Shown: one piece after another, positions 9,568-20,800 of the stretch
Position numbering within the stretch: the first letter of the stretch is position 1
Layout: each line of letters starts with the position of its first letter
From: Nocardia brasiliensis NBRC 14402
GTDB taxonomy: Bacteria; Actinomycetota; Actinomycetes; Mycobacteriales; Mycobacteriaceae
DNA length: 64,000 nt
Direction of reading: 5' to 3'
NCBI RefSeq assembly: GCF_000308475.2
Contig: NZ_BAFT02000112.1
Coordinates: 124,001 to 188,000 of the forward strand
The notes under the pieces: model-generated
Told to the model about the DNA's origin: nothing
Databases searched by the model: none
The model's input: only the letters and a program-made list of their open reading frames with translations
Translations under genes and position numbers: made by a program

Positions 9568-10888
9568 GGATCTCCTCCTCCAGCACGGGCATCGCGATGA
9601 CCGCGTGCGCGTTCGTGCCTGCGACGCCGAATGACGAGACGGCGCCGTAACGCACCCCGTCGTGGGGCGTCCAGTCCGCCAACCGCTCGGCCAGGCACAG
9701 CCCCGACCGCGCCCAATCCAGCTGCGTGGTCGGGTTTTCGGTGTGCCTGGTCGGGGCGATCTGACCGTGCAGGCCGCTCAGCAGGACCTTGATCAGGCCG
9801 AGCATGCCCGCGGCGGCCTGCGCGTGACCGAGGTTCGATTTGACCGAACCGAGTCGCGGACGGTGACCGCCGTCGCTCGCCGCACCGTAAACCTGTGCCA
9901 GCGCGGTCAATTCGAGCGGATCGCCGACCGCCGTGCCGGTGCCGTGTCCCTCGATCATGCCCACCAGCTCCGCCGGGATACCAGCGGCACGTACCGTTTT
10001 CGCGATCAGCTGCGCCTGCGCGGCCGCGCTGGGCACCGCGATGGGTGCACCCGCGCCGTTGTGGTTCACCCGGGTGGCGAGAATCCGCCCGTAGACTCGA
10101 TGTCCCAGCTCGTTGGCACGCGATTCACGTTCCAGCACAACGACACCCGCACCCTCACCCCAGAGCGTGCCCAGGGCGTCCGCCGAGTACGGTTTGCACT
10201 GCCCGTCCGTGGACAGCGCGTTGGCTTTGGCGAATTCGAAGAAGCCGGCGAGCGAGCCCATCACGCAGACACCGCCGGCCAGCGCCCAGTCGCATTCCCC
10301 GTTGCGGATCGCCGACGCGGCGAGGTGTACCGCGGACAGCGACGACGCGCACGCGGTGTCCACCGTCATCGACGGACCGGACAGTCCGAGGGCGTGCGAT
10401 ATCCGTCCGGCCACCGCGCCCAGTGCCGCGCCGGTCGCCCGATATCCGGTGTGCTCGTTGGCCTCGTCGCCGCGCGGACCGTACTCGGTGTAGGAAGCGC
10501 CCATGTAGCAGCCGATTTCCGCACCGGCCAGGCTCGCCGGGTTGATGCCCGCGTTCTCCAGCGCCCGCCAGGCCACCCGCAGCGCCACCCGCTGCTGCGG
10601 ATCCATCGCCACGGCTTCGCGCGGCGTGATGCCGAAGAACGTCGGATCGAATTCGGCCGCGCCGTCGAGGAATCCGCCCGCGTCGCGCACCTGGCTCCAG
10701 CCCTCGGTGCCGGCAGCGGCCATCAGCTGCTCGATCGGCCAGGACCGGTCCCGCGGAAACGGGCCGATCAGATCGCGTGATCCGGCCAGCGCGGACCAGT
10801 ACGCCGAGAGGGTGTCGATACCGCCCGGCGCCTCTACCGCCAAGCCCGCCACGACGATCGGGTCGTCTTCGATCCGCTGTGCGCTCAT
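9560..10888 (-). CDS. mbtC: Stand-alone beta-ketoacyl synthase (MbtC-like)
   Basis: 442 residues, almost exactly the MbtC length. The catalytic triad is visible: Cys180 in VDTACASSL, His in EGHGTGT, and His in KSNLGHAQ. There is no AT or ACP, so it works in trans with the AT-KR-ACP protein encoded next as a split PKS module. It should perform one chain elongation of an acyl starter to a beta-keto acid, which the ketoreductase then reduces. The ATG (10886-10888) overlaps the thioesterase stop as ATGA. Confidence 0.93.
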   Translation of the reverse strand: MSAQRIEDDPIVVAGLAVEAPGGIDTLSAYWSALAGSRDLIGPFPRDRSWPIEQLMAAAGTEGWSQVRDAGGFLDGAAEFDPTFFGITPREAVAMDPQQRVALRVAWRALENAGINPASLAGAEIGCYMGASYTEYGPRGDEANEHTGYRATGAALGAVAGRISHALGLSGPSMTVDTACASSLSAVHLAASAIRNGECDWALAGGVCVMGSLAGFFEFAKANALSTDGQCKPYSADALGTLWGEGAGVVVLERESRANELGHRVYGRILATRVNHNGAGAPIAVPSAAAQAQLIAKTVRAAGIPAELVGMIEGHGTGTAVGDPLELTALAQVYGAASDGGHRPRLGSVKSNLGHAQAAAGMLGLIKVLLSGLHGQIAPTRHTENPTTQLDWARSGLCLAERLADWTPHDGVRYGAVSSFGVAGTNAHAVIAMPVLEEEIHV

Positions 10889-11649
10889 CGGGTCGCCTCC
10901 CCCGAAACCAGCTCGGCGGACAGGATTTCCGCGATGCCCTCGACATGATCGTGGAGATAGAAGTGCCCGCCGTCGAACATCGTCACCGCCAGTTTCTGCT
11001 CGGTGTGCTGCTGCCAGGCGAACAGATCGCCGATACCGACGAACTCGTCCTCGCTGCCGCCCAGCACGTGGATGCCGGTGCCGACGGTGACGTCCTTGCC
11101 GCAGGTGTAGGCGTCGAACGCGCGGTAGTCGCCCTTCAAGGCGGGCAACGCCATCCGCATCAGCTCGCGGTTGGCCAGCAGGTCGGCGCCGGTGCCCTGC
11201 AGGCCGCCCACGTGATCGAGCAGTTCGTCGTCCTCGGTCGGGTGCGGTGGCATATCGGCGACCTGCCACGGTGCGCAGGCACCGGAGACGCCGAGCAGCC
11301 GGACGGGTACGCCCGCGGCGTCGGCCAGCCGGGCGAATTCGAAGGCGACCATGGTGCCCATGCTGTGGCCGAAGATGGTGATCGGCACGCCCCGGTTGAA
11401 CGGCGACCGCGCGAATTCCTCGAACGCGTCGGCGGCGGTCTCCTGGATGGTCTCGCGCACCGGCTCCTGCGCCCGATCCTGGCGGCCGGGGTATTGCAGC
11501 AGCACCACATCGAAATTCGCGCTCAGGGCCTTGGAGAAGGGTCGGTACGTCGAGGCGCCACCGCCCGCGTGCGGACAGATCACCAGTGGTGGGTTGTCCG
11601 CGGACCGCGGTTTGTGAAACTTTCGGATCCAGCCCGGTGTACTAGCCAT
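10885..11649 (-). CDS. mbtT: Type II thioesterase (MbtT-like)
   Basis: 254 residues with the alpha/beta-hydrolase thioesterase features CPHAGGGASTYRPF (residues 25-38), nucleophile Ser96 in GHSMG, and FDGGHFYL with the catalytic His near 226. This is the external (type II) thioesterase class that clears mis-primed carrier domains in NRPS/PKS lines. The MbtB-like protein here lacks its own C-terminal thioesterase, so this gene could also take part in product release. I chose the ATG at 11647-11649 because CAGGAG sits eight bases upstream; an in-frame earlier start would add only nine residues. Confidence 0.9.
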   Translation of the reverse strand: MASTPGWIRKFHKPRSADNPPLVICPHAGGGASTYRPFSKALSANFDVVLLQYPGRQDRAQEPVRETIQETAADAFEEFARSPFNRGVPITIFGHSMGTMVAFEFARLADAAGVPVRLLGVSGACAPWQVADMPPHPTEDDELLDHVGGLQGTGADLLANRELMRMALPALKGDYRAFDAYTCGKDVTVGTGIHVLGGSEDEFVGIGDLFAWQQHTEQKLAVTMFDGGHFYLHDHVEGIAEILSAELVSGEATR

Positions 11650-11685
11650 TGCCTGTTCTCCTGCCTGGCACCGCAATGCGGTGCG

Positions 11686-14600
11686 TCACTGCCACATCCG
11701 TCGCATGACCAACATCCCCAGGTCCGAGTCGTCGAGGACCTCGGTGTCGCCGATGCGGCGATCGGCGTCCTCGGCGATGGCGCGCAGGGTGTTGGTGAAA
11801 GCGGACTCGATGATCTGAACGTCGTTGTCGTCGAAGGAGTCCTCGGCATAGAAGACGACGACCTGAAGGGGTTCACCGGGGAACAGCAGGTCCGCGGGGA
11901 AGATCATGATCAGCAGCGCGTTGTCGGTGGCGCCGCGGCCTTCGAACGACACCAGCTCCAGGTGCTCTTCGCCGAGCAGCCGCACCAGTTCGTCGCGACC
12001 CGAGGGATAGGACTGGAACACGAACATGCTGTCGAACAGCCTGCGCGCGCCCGCGGCCCGATTCGCCGAGGTGAGGCGGTACTGCTGGAATTCCATGAGC
12101 TCGGCTCGGCGGCGCTGCACGTCGGTGAGCCGGTCCCGCCAGCTCTGCCCGGCGGGTAGGTCGATGGCGACCGGAACGGTGTTCACGAAGCAGCCGATCG
12201 CGTTGTCGACCTCGTCCAGATCGGCCGGGCGACCCGAGACCACCTCGCCGAAAACCGCAGCGTCGCCGCCGGTCACGTAGCGCAGCACGTTGGCCCAGGC
12301 CAACTGGCAGATCGCGCTGAAGGTGGTGCCGACCGTCGCGGCCAGCTCGGTCAACGCGTCGGCGACCGCGGCGTCGACCGGGAAGCGGTGCGCCACCGGC
12401 ACTTTCGAACCGCCCGGCACGCGGTTCGGCGCGACCACGCAGGGCTGCACGCCGGCCAGGTACTCGTTCCACACGGCCTCGGTCGCCGCTTCGCGGTCCT
12501 CGGTGAGCCGCAGGAACTCGGCGAAAGTGGCCGGGTTGCCCAATGGTTCGGCGGTGCCGCCGCTGGCGTAGTCCGCGAAGATCTCGCGCGGCAGCAGCTG
12601 ACCCGACCAGCCGTCGGTGAGGATGTGGTGCGAGGCGAGCACCAGCATGTGCTCCCCCGCCGGCAGGTGCACCACGGTCGCCCGCATCAACGGGCCACGG
12701 GACAGATCGAACACCCCCGCCTGGTCGGCGTCGAGGAATTCCAGCAGCCGCTCCTGGGCGTCCGGTTTCGACGCGAAATCGACCTCCTCGACCAGGAATT
12801 CCATCCGCTCGGCGACGACGGCGTACGGCTGTCCGGCATGCGAGACCGAAATGGCGACGCGCAGATTCGGATACCGATTCAGCACGTTGTTCAGCGAACG
12901 GGTCAGCCGCGCCACGTCGAGCGCGCCGCGCACGGTGATGGTGGTCTGCACCGTGTAGGCGTCGCGTCCCGCGCTGCTGATCGCCGTGAAATACAGCCCG
13001 GCCTGAAGGGGCGCAAGGGGATACACGTCGGCGTAGCGGCCGTAGAGCGACTGCCAGCGGTCGAGATCGAGCTGCGTCACGTCGCGGGCCAGTACGTCGC
13101 TCGGGGTCAAGCGTCGCGCGGGATCCTCGCGCACGGTCTTGGCCAGCTCACGCAGCGCGCCGGTCCACAGATCGGCCAGTTCCCGCACGTCCGGCTCGGA
13201 CAACGGGCCCGACGGGTAGCGGAACGACGCCCGCAGCACCGGATCGTCGTTGTCCAGCAACGCGACGGTGTTGATGTCGAGCAGCGCGGGCGCGGGCATG
13301 GTCGCGTCGGCGTGGCCGCCCAGGTAGCCGAATTCCGGTGCGGCGTCCCATTCCTGGATCTCGCCCGCCGCGTCGGGAACGGCGAACCGGCCCATGTAGT
13401 TGAAGCTGAGCTGTGGTGCCGCGGCGGCGGCCAATTGCGGTGCGGTGCCGGCGTTGAGCCGCCGCAGCAGGCCCCAGCCGATGCCGGAGTCCGGCACCGC
13501 GCGCAACTGCTCCTTGACGGCCTTGACCGCGCCGACCATGTCCGGTTCGGCAGCGATGGTGAGCGCGACCGGATACGCGGTGGTGAACCAGCCGACGGCA
13601 TTCGCGAGATCGACTCCGGCGAAAAGGGTTTCGACACGACCGTGCCGTTCCATGGTGAGCTTGACCGAGTCGGCGTCCCGCTCGCGAGCCTGCCGGAACC
13701 GCCGGGTCGCGACGGCCAGGGCGGCCACCTGGATGTCGAGGAAGTCGCAGCCGAAGGCCTGCGCCGCGGTGGTCATCAGGTAGTGCGTATCGGCGGTGTC
13801 CAGCTCCGCGGTGACCTCGCGCACCGTCGCCACCGTGTCCACGGCGGCATCGAACGCGCGGTCGCCGAGCAGCGGATCGGCGCTGTCCGCGACAGCCTGC
13901 CACCACGGCAGCGTCTCGACCATCGAATCGGCCTGGGCCAGCTGGACCAGCCCGGTATTCCAGGCCTGCACCGACGTACCCAGGTCGGCGGCCGAAAGTT
14001 CTTCACCCGCCCAGAGTCTGCGCAGGTCCTCGTGGATGACGCGCCACGAGACACCGTCGACCACGAGGTGGTGCAGCACCAGCAGCAAGCGTCCGGCGGT
14101 GCGATCGTCCGTGTGCACCCAGGCCGCGCCGACCATCCGGCCCGCCGCGGGATCCAGCTCCTCGGCGATCCGGCGCAGCTGCTCGTTCAGGACCTCTGTC
14201 GCACTCGATTCCCATGCGGCACCATCGATTTCGATGTCGTGCAGGCTGGGCCGGGCGAACGGCTCGTCCGCGTGCGGCACGTAGTACGCGGGCCGTCCGT
14301 CCGGTCCGGCCGCCAGGCGGGCGCGCAGCAGCGGATGCCGGTCGACCAGCCCGTCGAGCAGCGCGCCCAACTGCTCGCGCGTGCTGCCGGCCGGGGTCAC
14401 CACGGCCGTCGCCTGGCTGTAGGCGGCGTAATCGGTGCTCTGTTCGGTCAGCAGGGTCGCGATCGGGTTGAGCGGAATCCAGCCGGTGCCGTCGCCGGAT
14501 TCGACCAGTGCGGGCGCGGTCGACAGGTCGATCGGCGCGGTGGCGGCCGCGATGAGCGCGATGGTGCGCGCCGCGAACAGCGCGCTGGTGCTGATCAGCA

Positions 14601-17600
14601 GGCCACGCTTCTTGAGGGCCGAAGCCATCCGGATCGCACTGATGGAATCGCCGCCGAGCGCCAGGAAATCGTCGTCGGCGGCCAGCTCGACCTGCGCGGT
14701 GAGCCCGAGCACCTGCCGGATCACTTCGGCGACCGCCTGCTCGGCCGGATCACGCAGCGCCCGGCCGCGACCGGTGTCCCCGCCGAGATCCGGCACCGGA
14801 AGGGCCTTGCGGTCCAGCTTCCCGTTCGCGGTGAGCGGCAGTGCCGCCAATTTCACCAGCGCCGTGGGGATCATGTATTCGGGCAGCCGATCGGCCAGGA
14901 AAACCCTGATGTCCCCGGCATTCTCGGCCTCGGTGCCGGACTCGAACGCCGATCCCGCCTCGGGCACGTAGTAGGCGACCAGTGCCGCGTCGCTGTCGCG
15001 GTTGATCGCGATCGCCGCGGCCGCGGCGATGCCCGGCACCTGGCGCAGCACCGAGCCGACCTCGCCGAGTTCGATGCGGTGACCGCGCACCTTGACCTGA
15101 TCGTCGATCCGGCCGAGGTACTCCATGCTGCCGCTGGGATGCCAGCGCACCACGTCGCCGGTGCGGTACATCCGCGCGCCGGGTTCGTCGGCGAACGGGC
15201 AGGCGACGAAGGTCGCCGCGCTCAAATCGGATCGATGGTGGTAGCCCTGGGCGAGTTGCACTCCGCCCAAATACAATTCACCGGTCACCCCGGGCGGCAC
15301 CTGCCGCAGCCGGTCATCGAGCACGTAGACCGTCGAATTCCATTCCGGCTGGCCGATCAGCGCCGACCGGAACTCCGGCGGCTTTGCCAGCGCGCCCGCG
15401 AAGTTCTCGTGCATCAGGTCCATGGCGGCCTCGGTCGGTCCGTAGAGGCCCAGGACGGTGCCGCCGAACACCCGGCTCGCCTCCGCCACCAGCGGCGGCG
15501 GTACCGCCTCGCCGCCGAGGTAGACGAAGCGCATGGACTGCAGCCGGGCCGGATCGGGCTCGGCGTCGAGGAAGGCCCGGGTCACGCTGGGCACCAACGA
15601 GATCTGGGTGATCTGGTGCCGGTCGATGATGCCCGCCAGCGCCTCCACATCGGCCTGCCACCAATCCGGCGGCGGCAGCACCGTGGCCGAGCCGGTGCAC
15701 AGCGCGTTGACCAGTTCGAAGACCGAGACGTCGAAGCCGATCGGCGCCTTCTGCAGGATGCGTTCCGCGCCGAAGCCCAGGTAGTCGCGCATCCACTGGA
15801 CGTGGTTGACGACGCCGCGGTGATGGTTCACCACGCCCTTGGGCCTGCCGGTGGTGCCCGAGGTGTACAGCAGGTAGGCGGCATCGAACGGATGGATCGG
15901 GCGCACGAGTTCGTCGGGCCGGATCGCGCTGTCGTCGAGCTGCGCCACCGCCGCGCGCTCCGCCTCGTCGGCGAGGTCCAGGACCGGCACTCCCGCAATG
16001 CATTCCGGGTCGAGCAGCCGCTCGGGACGCGCCGATCGAACCAGCAGGGCGGGTTCGGCGTCGCGGAGCATGAACTCGATCCGATCGGCGGGGTAGCTCG
16101 GATCGATCGGGACGTAGACGGCGCCGGTGCGCAGCACCGCCGCGAACACCACGGGCAGCCATTCGCTGCGCTCGGCGAAGACGCCGACCCGATCGCCCGC
16201 GCGCACCCCGCGTTCGAGCAGCCGCCGGGCGAAACGGTTCACCCGCGTGTCGAATTCGGTGTAGGTCAGTTCCAGCTCGCCGAAGATCACCGCGACCCGA
16301 TCGGGGTACCGCTGCGCGGATGCACGAATCATCGCGTCGACGCTGTCCGCCGCGATCGGCACCGCACCACCGCGCGACCAGCTCTGCACCGCGGCGCGAT
16401 CGGCCGCGCTGAGCACGAGCAGCTCGTCCACCCGGCGGTCCGCCGCGGCGGCGGCGAGTGTCTGGTCGATGTAGTCGTGCAGCCGCTCGATCGTCGACTC
16501 GTCGAAAAGATCGGTCCGATAGGTGATCTGCACATCGACCCGGTCGCTGTGCAGGAACGCCTCCACGGCGATCGGCAGCAGCGACGCACCGTGGTCGGCC
16601 AGCTGCCAGCTGGTGACCGCGCCGGGCAGCTGTGGTCCGTCGATCTTCTGATCCAGGAACAGCACCATGGTGTCGAACAGCGCGGAGCCCACGTTGCCGG
16701 TCGCGCGGTTGACCGCGCGCACCACGCCCTCCTGCGGGAAGTTCTTGTGCCGGAACGCTTCCGTGGTCACCGCACGCACATAGCCGACCAGCTCGGCGAA
16801 GGTGCCGGTCGAACCCGCGCCTTCCCCCAGCGGGTTCAGCCGCAGCGGGAGCATGTTGCTGAAATTGCCGATCAGCAGTTCCATGCCGGCTTCTTCGCGA
16901 TTGGCGACCGTGGTGCCGATCACGATGTCGGCTTGGCCGGTAACCTGGCGCAGCGCAACGTAATACGCGGCCAGGAACACCGAGAACGGCGTCGTGCGCA
17001 GCGCCGCGCTGAGGTTGCGCAGGTTGGCGTCCGCCGCCGCACCGAGCAGGCGGTCGAGACGGCTGCCCGTTTCGGTGACCAGCGCGGGACGCCGGTTGTA
17101 CGGCAGCGGCAGCTCGGGCACCTCGCCGTCGAAGCGGCTCGCCCAGAACTCGCTGTCCGCGCGGTGATCGGCGGTCTCGAAGCGGTCCTGCTCCCATTCC
17201 GCGAAGTCGGCGACCTGGCGGCGCAGCGGCTCGACGGTGATCGAGCCGGTCAACGCCTCGCGATAGAACCGCTCGACGTCCTTCGACAGCGCGGGCAGAG
17301 TCATACCGTCCCAGGCGATGTGCTGGATCACGACGATGACGACCAGCCTGCGCGCGTCGACCCGTACGAAATCGAGCCGCATGGACGACTCGTTCGACAG
17401 GTCGAAGGTCTCGTGCGCGGCCGCCGCGACCCGAGCGTCGAGGGTGCGCTGCGCTTCCTCGGCCACCAGACCGGTCAGGTCGAATTCGCGGACCCTGGGC
17501 GCGAGTTCGGGATGAATGCGCTGGTACGGGTTGCCGTGCTCGTCGTTGTGATAGGTGGTGCGCAGCACCTCGTGCCGCTGCACCAGAGCCAGAAATGCTT

Positions 17601-17826
17601 GCCGCAGTGCGTCGTCGACGACCTCGCCCTCGAAGGTCAGCGCCAGACACAGGTTGTATGCGGTGCTGTCCGGCGAGATCTGCTGGTGCGCCCACACATA
17701 GCGCTGGCCGAAGGACATGGCCGCGCGGGACGGGTCCCGGCGCTGCGGCACGGTGGGGGTGCCCGCCAGGCCCTCGGCGGCGAGCCTCGCCCGCATCGCT
17801 TCCTGCAGGTCTTCCAGCGATCGCAT
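11686..17826 (-). CDS. mbtE: NRPS C-A-T-E-C (MbtE-like)
   Basis: 2046 residues. Domains in order: condensation (about 35-470, motif QHIAWDG, catalytic His kept), adenylation (about 490-990, YTSGTTGRPKG, YGPTEA), thiolation (LGGDSISA), epimerisation (about 1120-1560, HHLVVDGVSW and FNYMGRF) and a second condensation (about 1590-2030, HHILTDGWS). My hand-read specificity positions are D V F S Y G L M D K. The C-terminal C domain suits transfer of the peptidyl chain to the hydroxyl of the PKS-bound beta-hydroxy acid, the ester step of mycobactin-type assembly. From memory, mycobacterial MbtE is shorter; the added length fits the E domain. The likely substrate is a hydroxylysine derivative (inference). 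Confidence 0.9.
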   Translation of the reverse strand: MRSLEDLQEAMRARLAAEGLAGTPTVPQRRDPSRAAMSFGQRYVWAHQQISPDSTAYNLCLALTFEGEVVDDALRQAFLALVQRHEVLRTTYHNDEHGNPYQRIHPELAPRVREFDLTGLVAEEAQRTLDARVAAAAHETFDLSNESSMRLDFVRVDARRLVVIVVIQHIAWDGMTLPALSKDVERFYREALTGSITVEPLRRQVADFAEWEQDRFETADHRADSEFWASRFDGEVPELPLPYNRRPALVTETGSRLDRLLGAAADANLRNLSAALRTTPFSVFLAAYYVALRQVTGQADIVIGTTVANREEAGMELLIGNFSNMLPLRLNPLGEGAGSTGTFAELVGYVRAVTTEAFRHKNFPQEGVVRAVNRATGNVGSALFDTMVLFLDQKIDGPQLPGAVTSWQLADHGASLLPIAVEAFLHSDRVDVQITYRTDLFDESTIERLHDYIDQTLAAAAADRRVDELLVLSAADRAAVQSWSRGGAVPIAADSVDAMIRASAQRYPDRVAVIFGELELTYTEFDTRVNRFARRLLERGVRAGDRVGVFAERSEWLPVVFAAVLRTGAVYVPIDPSYPADRIEFMLRDAEPALLVRSARPERLLDPECIAGVPVLDLADEAERAAVAQLDDSAIRPDELVRPIHPFDAAYLLYTSGTTGRPKGVVNHHRGVVNHVQWMRDYLGFGAERILQKAPIGFDVSVFELVNALCTGSATVLPPPDWWQADVEALAGIIDRHQITQISLVPSVTRAFLDAEPDPARLQSMRFVYLGGEAVPPPLVAEASRVFGGTVLGLYGPTEAAMDLMHENFAGALAKPPEFRSALIGQPEWNSTVYVLDDRLRQVPPGVTGELYLGGVQLAQGYHHRSDLSAATFVACPFADEPGARMYRTGDVVRWHPSGSMEYLGRIDDQVKVRGHRIELGEVGSVLRQVPGIAAAAAIAINRDSDAALVAYYVPEAGSAFESGTEAENAGDIRVFLADRLPEYMIPTALVKLAALPLTANGKLDRKALPVPDLGGDTGRGRALRDPAEQAVAEVIRQVLGLTAQVELAADDDFLALGGDSISAIRMASALKKRGLLISTSALFAARTIALIAAATAPIDLSTAPALVESGDGTGWIPLNPIATLLTEQSTDYAAYSQATAVVTPAGSTREQLGALLDGLVDRHPLLRARLAAGPDGRPAYYVPHADEPFARPSLHDIEIDGAAWESSATEVLNEQLRRIAEELDPAAGRMVGAAWVHTDDRTAGRLLLVLHHLVVDGVSWRVIHEDLRRLWAGEELSAADLGTSVQAWNTGLVQLAQADSMVETLPWWQAVADSADPLLGDRAFDAAVDTVATVREVTAELDTADTHYLMTTAAQAFGCDFLDIQVAALAVATRRFRQARERDADSVKLTMERHGRVETLFAGVDLANAVGWFTTAYPVALTIAAEPDMVGAVKAVKEQLRAVPDSGIGWGLLRRLNAGTAPQLAAAAAPQLSFNYMGRFAVPDAAGEIQEWDAAPEFGYLGGHADATMPAPALLDINTVALLDNDDPVLRASFRYPSGPLSEPDVRELADLWTGALRELAKTVREDPARRLTPSDVLARDVTQLDLDRWQSLYGRYADVYPLAPLQAGLYFTAISSAGRDAYTVQTTITVRGALDVARLTRSLNNVLNRYPNLRVAISVSHAGQPYAVVAERMEFLVEEVDFASKPDAQERLLEFLDADQAGVFDLSRGPLMRATVVHLPAGEHMLVLASHHILTDGWSGQLLPREIFADYASGGTAEPLGNPATFAEFLRLTEDREAATEAVWNEYLAGVQPCVVAPNRVPGGSKVPVAHRFPVDAAVADALTELAATVGTTFSAICQLAWANVLRYVTGGDAAVFGEVVSGRPADLDEVDNAIGCFVNTVPVAIDLPAGQSWRDRLTDVQRRRAELMEFQQYRLTSANRAAGARRLFDSMFVFQSYPSGRDELVRLLGEEHLELVSFEGRGATDNALLIMIFPADLLFPGEPLQVVVFYAEDSFDDNDVQIIESAFTNTLRAIAEDADRRIGDTEVLDDSDLGMLVMRRMWQ

Positions 17827-17879
17827 CTACGTCAAACCAATCTTTTCTCGAAACAACCGGTGCGGCAACACATTCCGCG

Positions 17880-20800
17880 CTACACCAGGGCCGCCGGCGT
17901 GGGCAGGTCGATCTCGGCCAGCTCGAGCAGGATGCGCGCCACCTGGACCAGCCGGTCCGGTGCCGGCTCGGCGGCGAGCAGACCCGCGCTGATCCGGCGC
18001 ACCGTCCGGCCTTCGAGCACGCCGGTGACACCGAACCCCTGCACCGCGAGCAGACCGCGGATCTGGCCGGTGAGCGTGGTCGCCAGGATCGAGTTGCCGC
18101 CGACGTCGAAGAAGTCGGTTTCGACGCCGAGGCGATCGACGCCGAGCACCTGGGCGGTGATGTATTCGACCGCGGCTTCGACCTCGTTCGCCGGGGGCAC
18201 ATAGACATTGCGGGTGCCGGCGTCATCGGCGAACCGGGCGCCTACCGCCGCGCGGTCGAGCTTGCCGTTGGCGGTCAGCGGGATCGCGTCGAGCACCTCG
18301 ACGACCTCGGGAATCATGTAGCCGGGCAGCAGTTCTCGCAGTTGCTCGGTGAGCTCGGCGGGCTCGACCGGCGCTGCGGCGGTCACCGCGGCGGCGAGCC
18401 GGCCGGAGGGCGTGATCAGCGCGACGGCCTCGCGCACCGCGGCGAGCCCGTGCAGCGCCGACTCGACCTCGCCGAGTTCGACCCGATAGCCGCGGATCTT
18501 GACCTGGTGGTCGGCGCGGCCGAGGAAATCGGCGGTGCCGTCGGGCAGGTAGCGGGCCAGATCGCCGGTGCGGTACCAGCGCACGCCGTCGACCTGAACG
18601 AAGCGGTCCGCCGTGCGTTGCGGGTCGCCGCGGTAACCGTCGGCGACGCTCGTGCCGCCGATCCAGAGTTCGCCGAGCACCCAGTCCGGGCAGTCCTCAC
18701 CGCGCTCGTTCACCACGCGCAACTGCACGTTGGCCAGCGGCGTGCCGTAGGGCACGTTGACCCACGCGGCCGGGAAATCGTCGGTGACCTCACAGACGGT
18801 GGAGTGGATCGCGGTCTCGGTGGTGCCGCCGAGGCCGACGAAGCGCAAGCCGGGCACCTGCGCGCGCATCCGCTGTGCGAGTTCGGTTTTCACCTTGTCA
18901 CCGCCGGTCAGCACGAGCCGCAGCGAACGCAGCTGCTCGGGCGAGGCGAGTTCGAGCAGCATGCCGATCAGGCCCGGCGCGCAATTGAGCACGGTCACAC
19001 CGGACTCCGCGATGAGGGTGGCCCACGCGGCGGCATCGCGCTCGGTATCCGCGTCGACACAGGCGAGCGCCCCGCCCAGCGACAGCGGCGCGAAGATGTC
19101 GTAGACCGACAGGTCGAAGCTCAACGCGGACAACCCGATCAGCCGATCGTCCGGGCCGAGATCGAAACGGGCGCCGATCGCGTCGATGGTGTTGGCGGCC
19201 GCGCGGTGGCTCACCTCGACACCCTTGGGCTCCCCGGTCGATCCGGAGGTGAACAGCACGTAGGCGACGGCGTCCGGCGTCGTGGGCACCGGCCGGTCCA
19301 GGCCGGGCCCGGCCAGCGCGTCGGTGAGCGCGATTCCGGTCACCGCGTCGGGCAGGATCTGGGCATCGTCGACGATCGCGACCCGCACGCCACCGCGCGC
19401 GAGGATCCGGTCCCGGCGCGCGCTCGGCTGATCGACGCCGATCGGCAGGTAGGCCGCACCCGCGGCGAGCACACCGAGCACAGCGGGAATCTGCCGGTGT
19501 CCCTTCGGCACCACCACGGCCACGGTGTCGCCGGAGGTGACGCCGGCGTCGGCGAGCGCGCGGGCGACCGCGAGCGCCTGCGCGGCCAGTTCCCCGTAGC
19601 CGGCCGACCCGCCGTCGCGCCAGCACAGCGCGACGCGGTCCGGATGTTGTTGCGCGAGTGCGAAGAACGCGTCGTGCAGGGTGCGCGCGCCCAGCTCGGC
19701 GGCGGTGTCGTTGGCCGAGTCGCGCACCGCGCGTTGCGGTTGCGGCAGCGGCAGTGCCAGTTCGGCGGACCAGTCCGCGTCCGGCCGCACGAGTGCGGTG
19801 AGGGTGTCGCGGAATTCGGCGAACATCGCCGCCGCGACGCCCTCGGGCAGTGCGTCGCGGCGGATGTCCCAGTTGACGAGCAAACCGCCGGCGAGCTCGA
19901 CGACCTGCGCGTCCAGGTCGACCTGCGGTCCCTGCGAGAGGATCCAGACCGGCTCGCCGAACACGCGAGTGACGCGCTCGGAGAACAACTCTCCCAGATC
20001 CAGGCCCGAGGTGAACACCACCGACGGGGTGACCGGCGCGCCACGCAGCCTGCCCAGATCGCGCAGTACGTCCAAGCCCTCGTAGCCGGAGTGCACGGCC
20101 GAGGTGTGCAGTTCGCGCTGCAATCGCTTCGCCCGCGCCACCATCGATTCGGTGGTGCGAGCGTCGACGTCGACCAGCACGGAGTTGGTGAAATCGCCCA
20201 CCACGCGGTCGATGTCGTCGTGCAGCGGCTCGCGCGCGAACAACGGCAGGTTCAGCAGGAAGCGCTGCTGGGCCGACCAGCGCGCGATGGCCTCGCTGAA
20301 CACGGTGGCCAGCGCGACGGCGGGCGTCACGCCGTTGCCGTGCGCGTACTGCTGCAGCCGCGCCTTCTCCCCGGCGTCGAACCAGTGGTGCAGGCGGATG
20401 CTGCGCGACGGGTCCGGCCGTTCGTTCTCCGGCACCACCGGCAGCGACGGGATATCGGGCAGGGTCGGCGCCTTCTGTGCCCACCACTGCACGTCGGCGG
20501 AATTGTCCGGAGCGGTGCGCGCTTTGGCGGCGAGGTATTCGCGGAAGGTGAAACCGAGCGGCTCGAGTGCGTCGTCGTCGGCTTCGTAGAGCGTGGCGAG
20601 GTCGTCCAGGATGCGCCGGTAGCTCTGGGCGTCGGCGGCGACCATGTCGACGTCGAGGTGCAGACGATGCGCGCCGCCGGGCAGCACCGTCACCGCGATG
20701 TCCACCACCTGGCCCGCCGCGACGTCCATGCGCTGGTGGCTCTTGTCCTGGCGGATGCCGTCGAGCGCGGTCTCGACCTCGGACGCGGAGTGCGCGCTCA

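Noticed and set aside
12388..18204. A very long open frame (over 1900 codons) on the plus strand opposite the MbtE-like NRPS
   Set aside because: It is Arg/His/Gly-rich with no domain, and lies antisense to a gene with five clear NRPS domains. High-GC third-position bias opens such frames.
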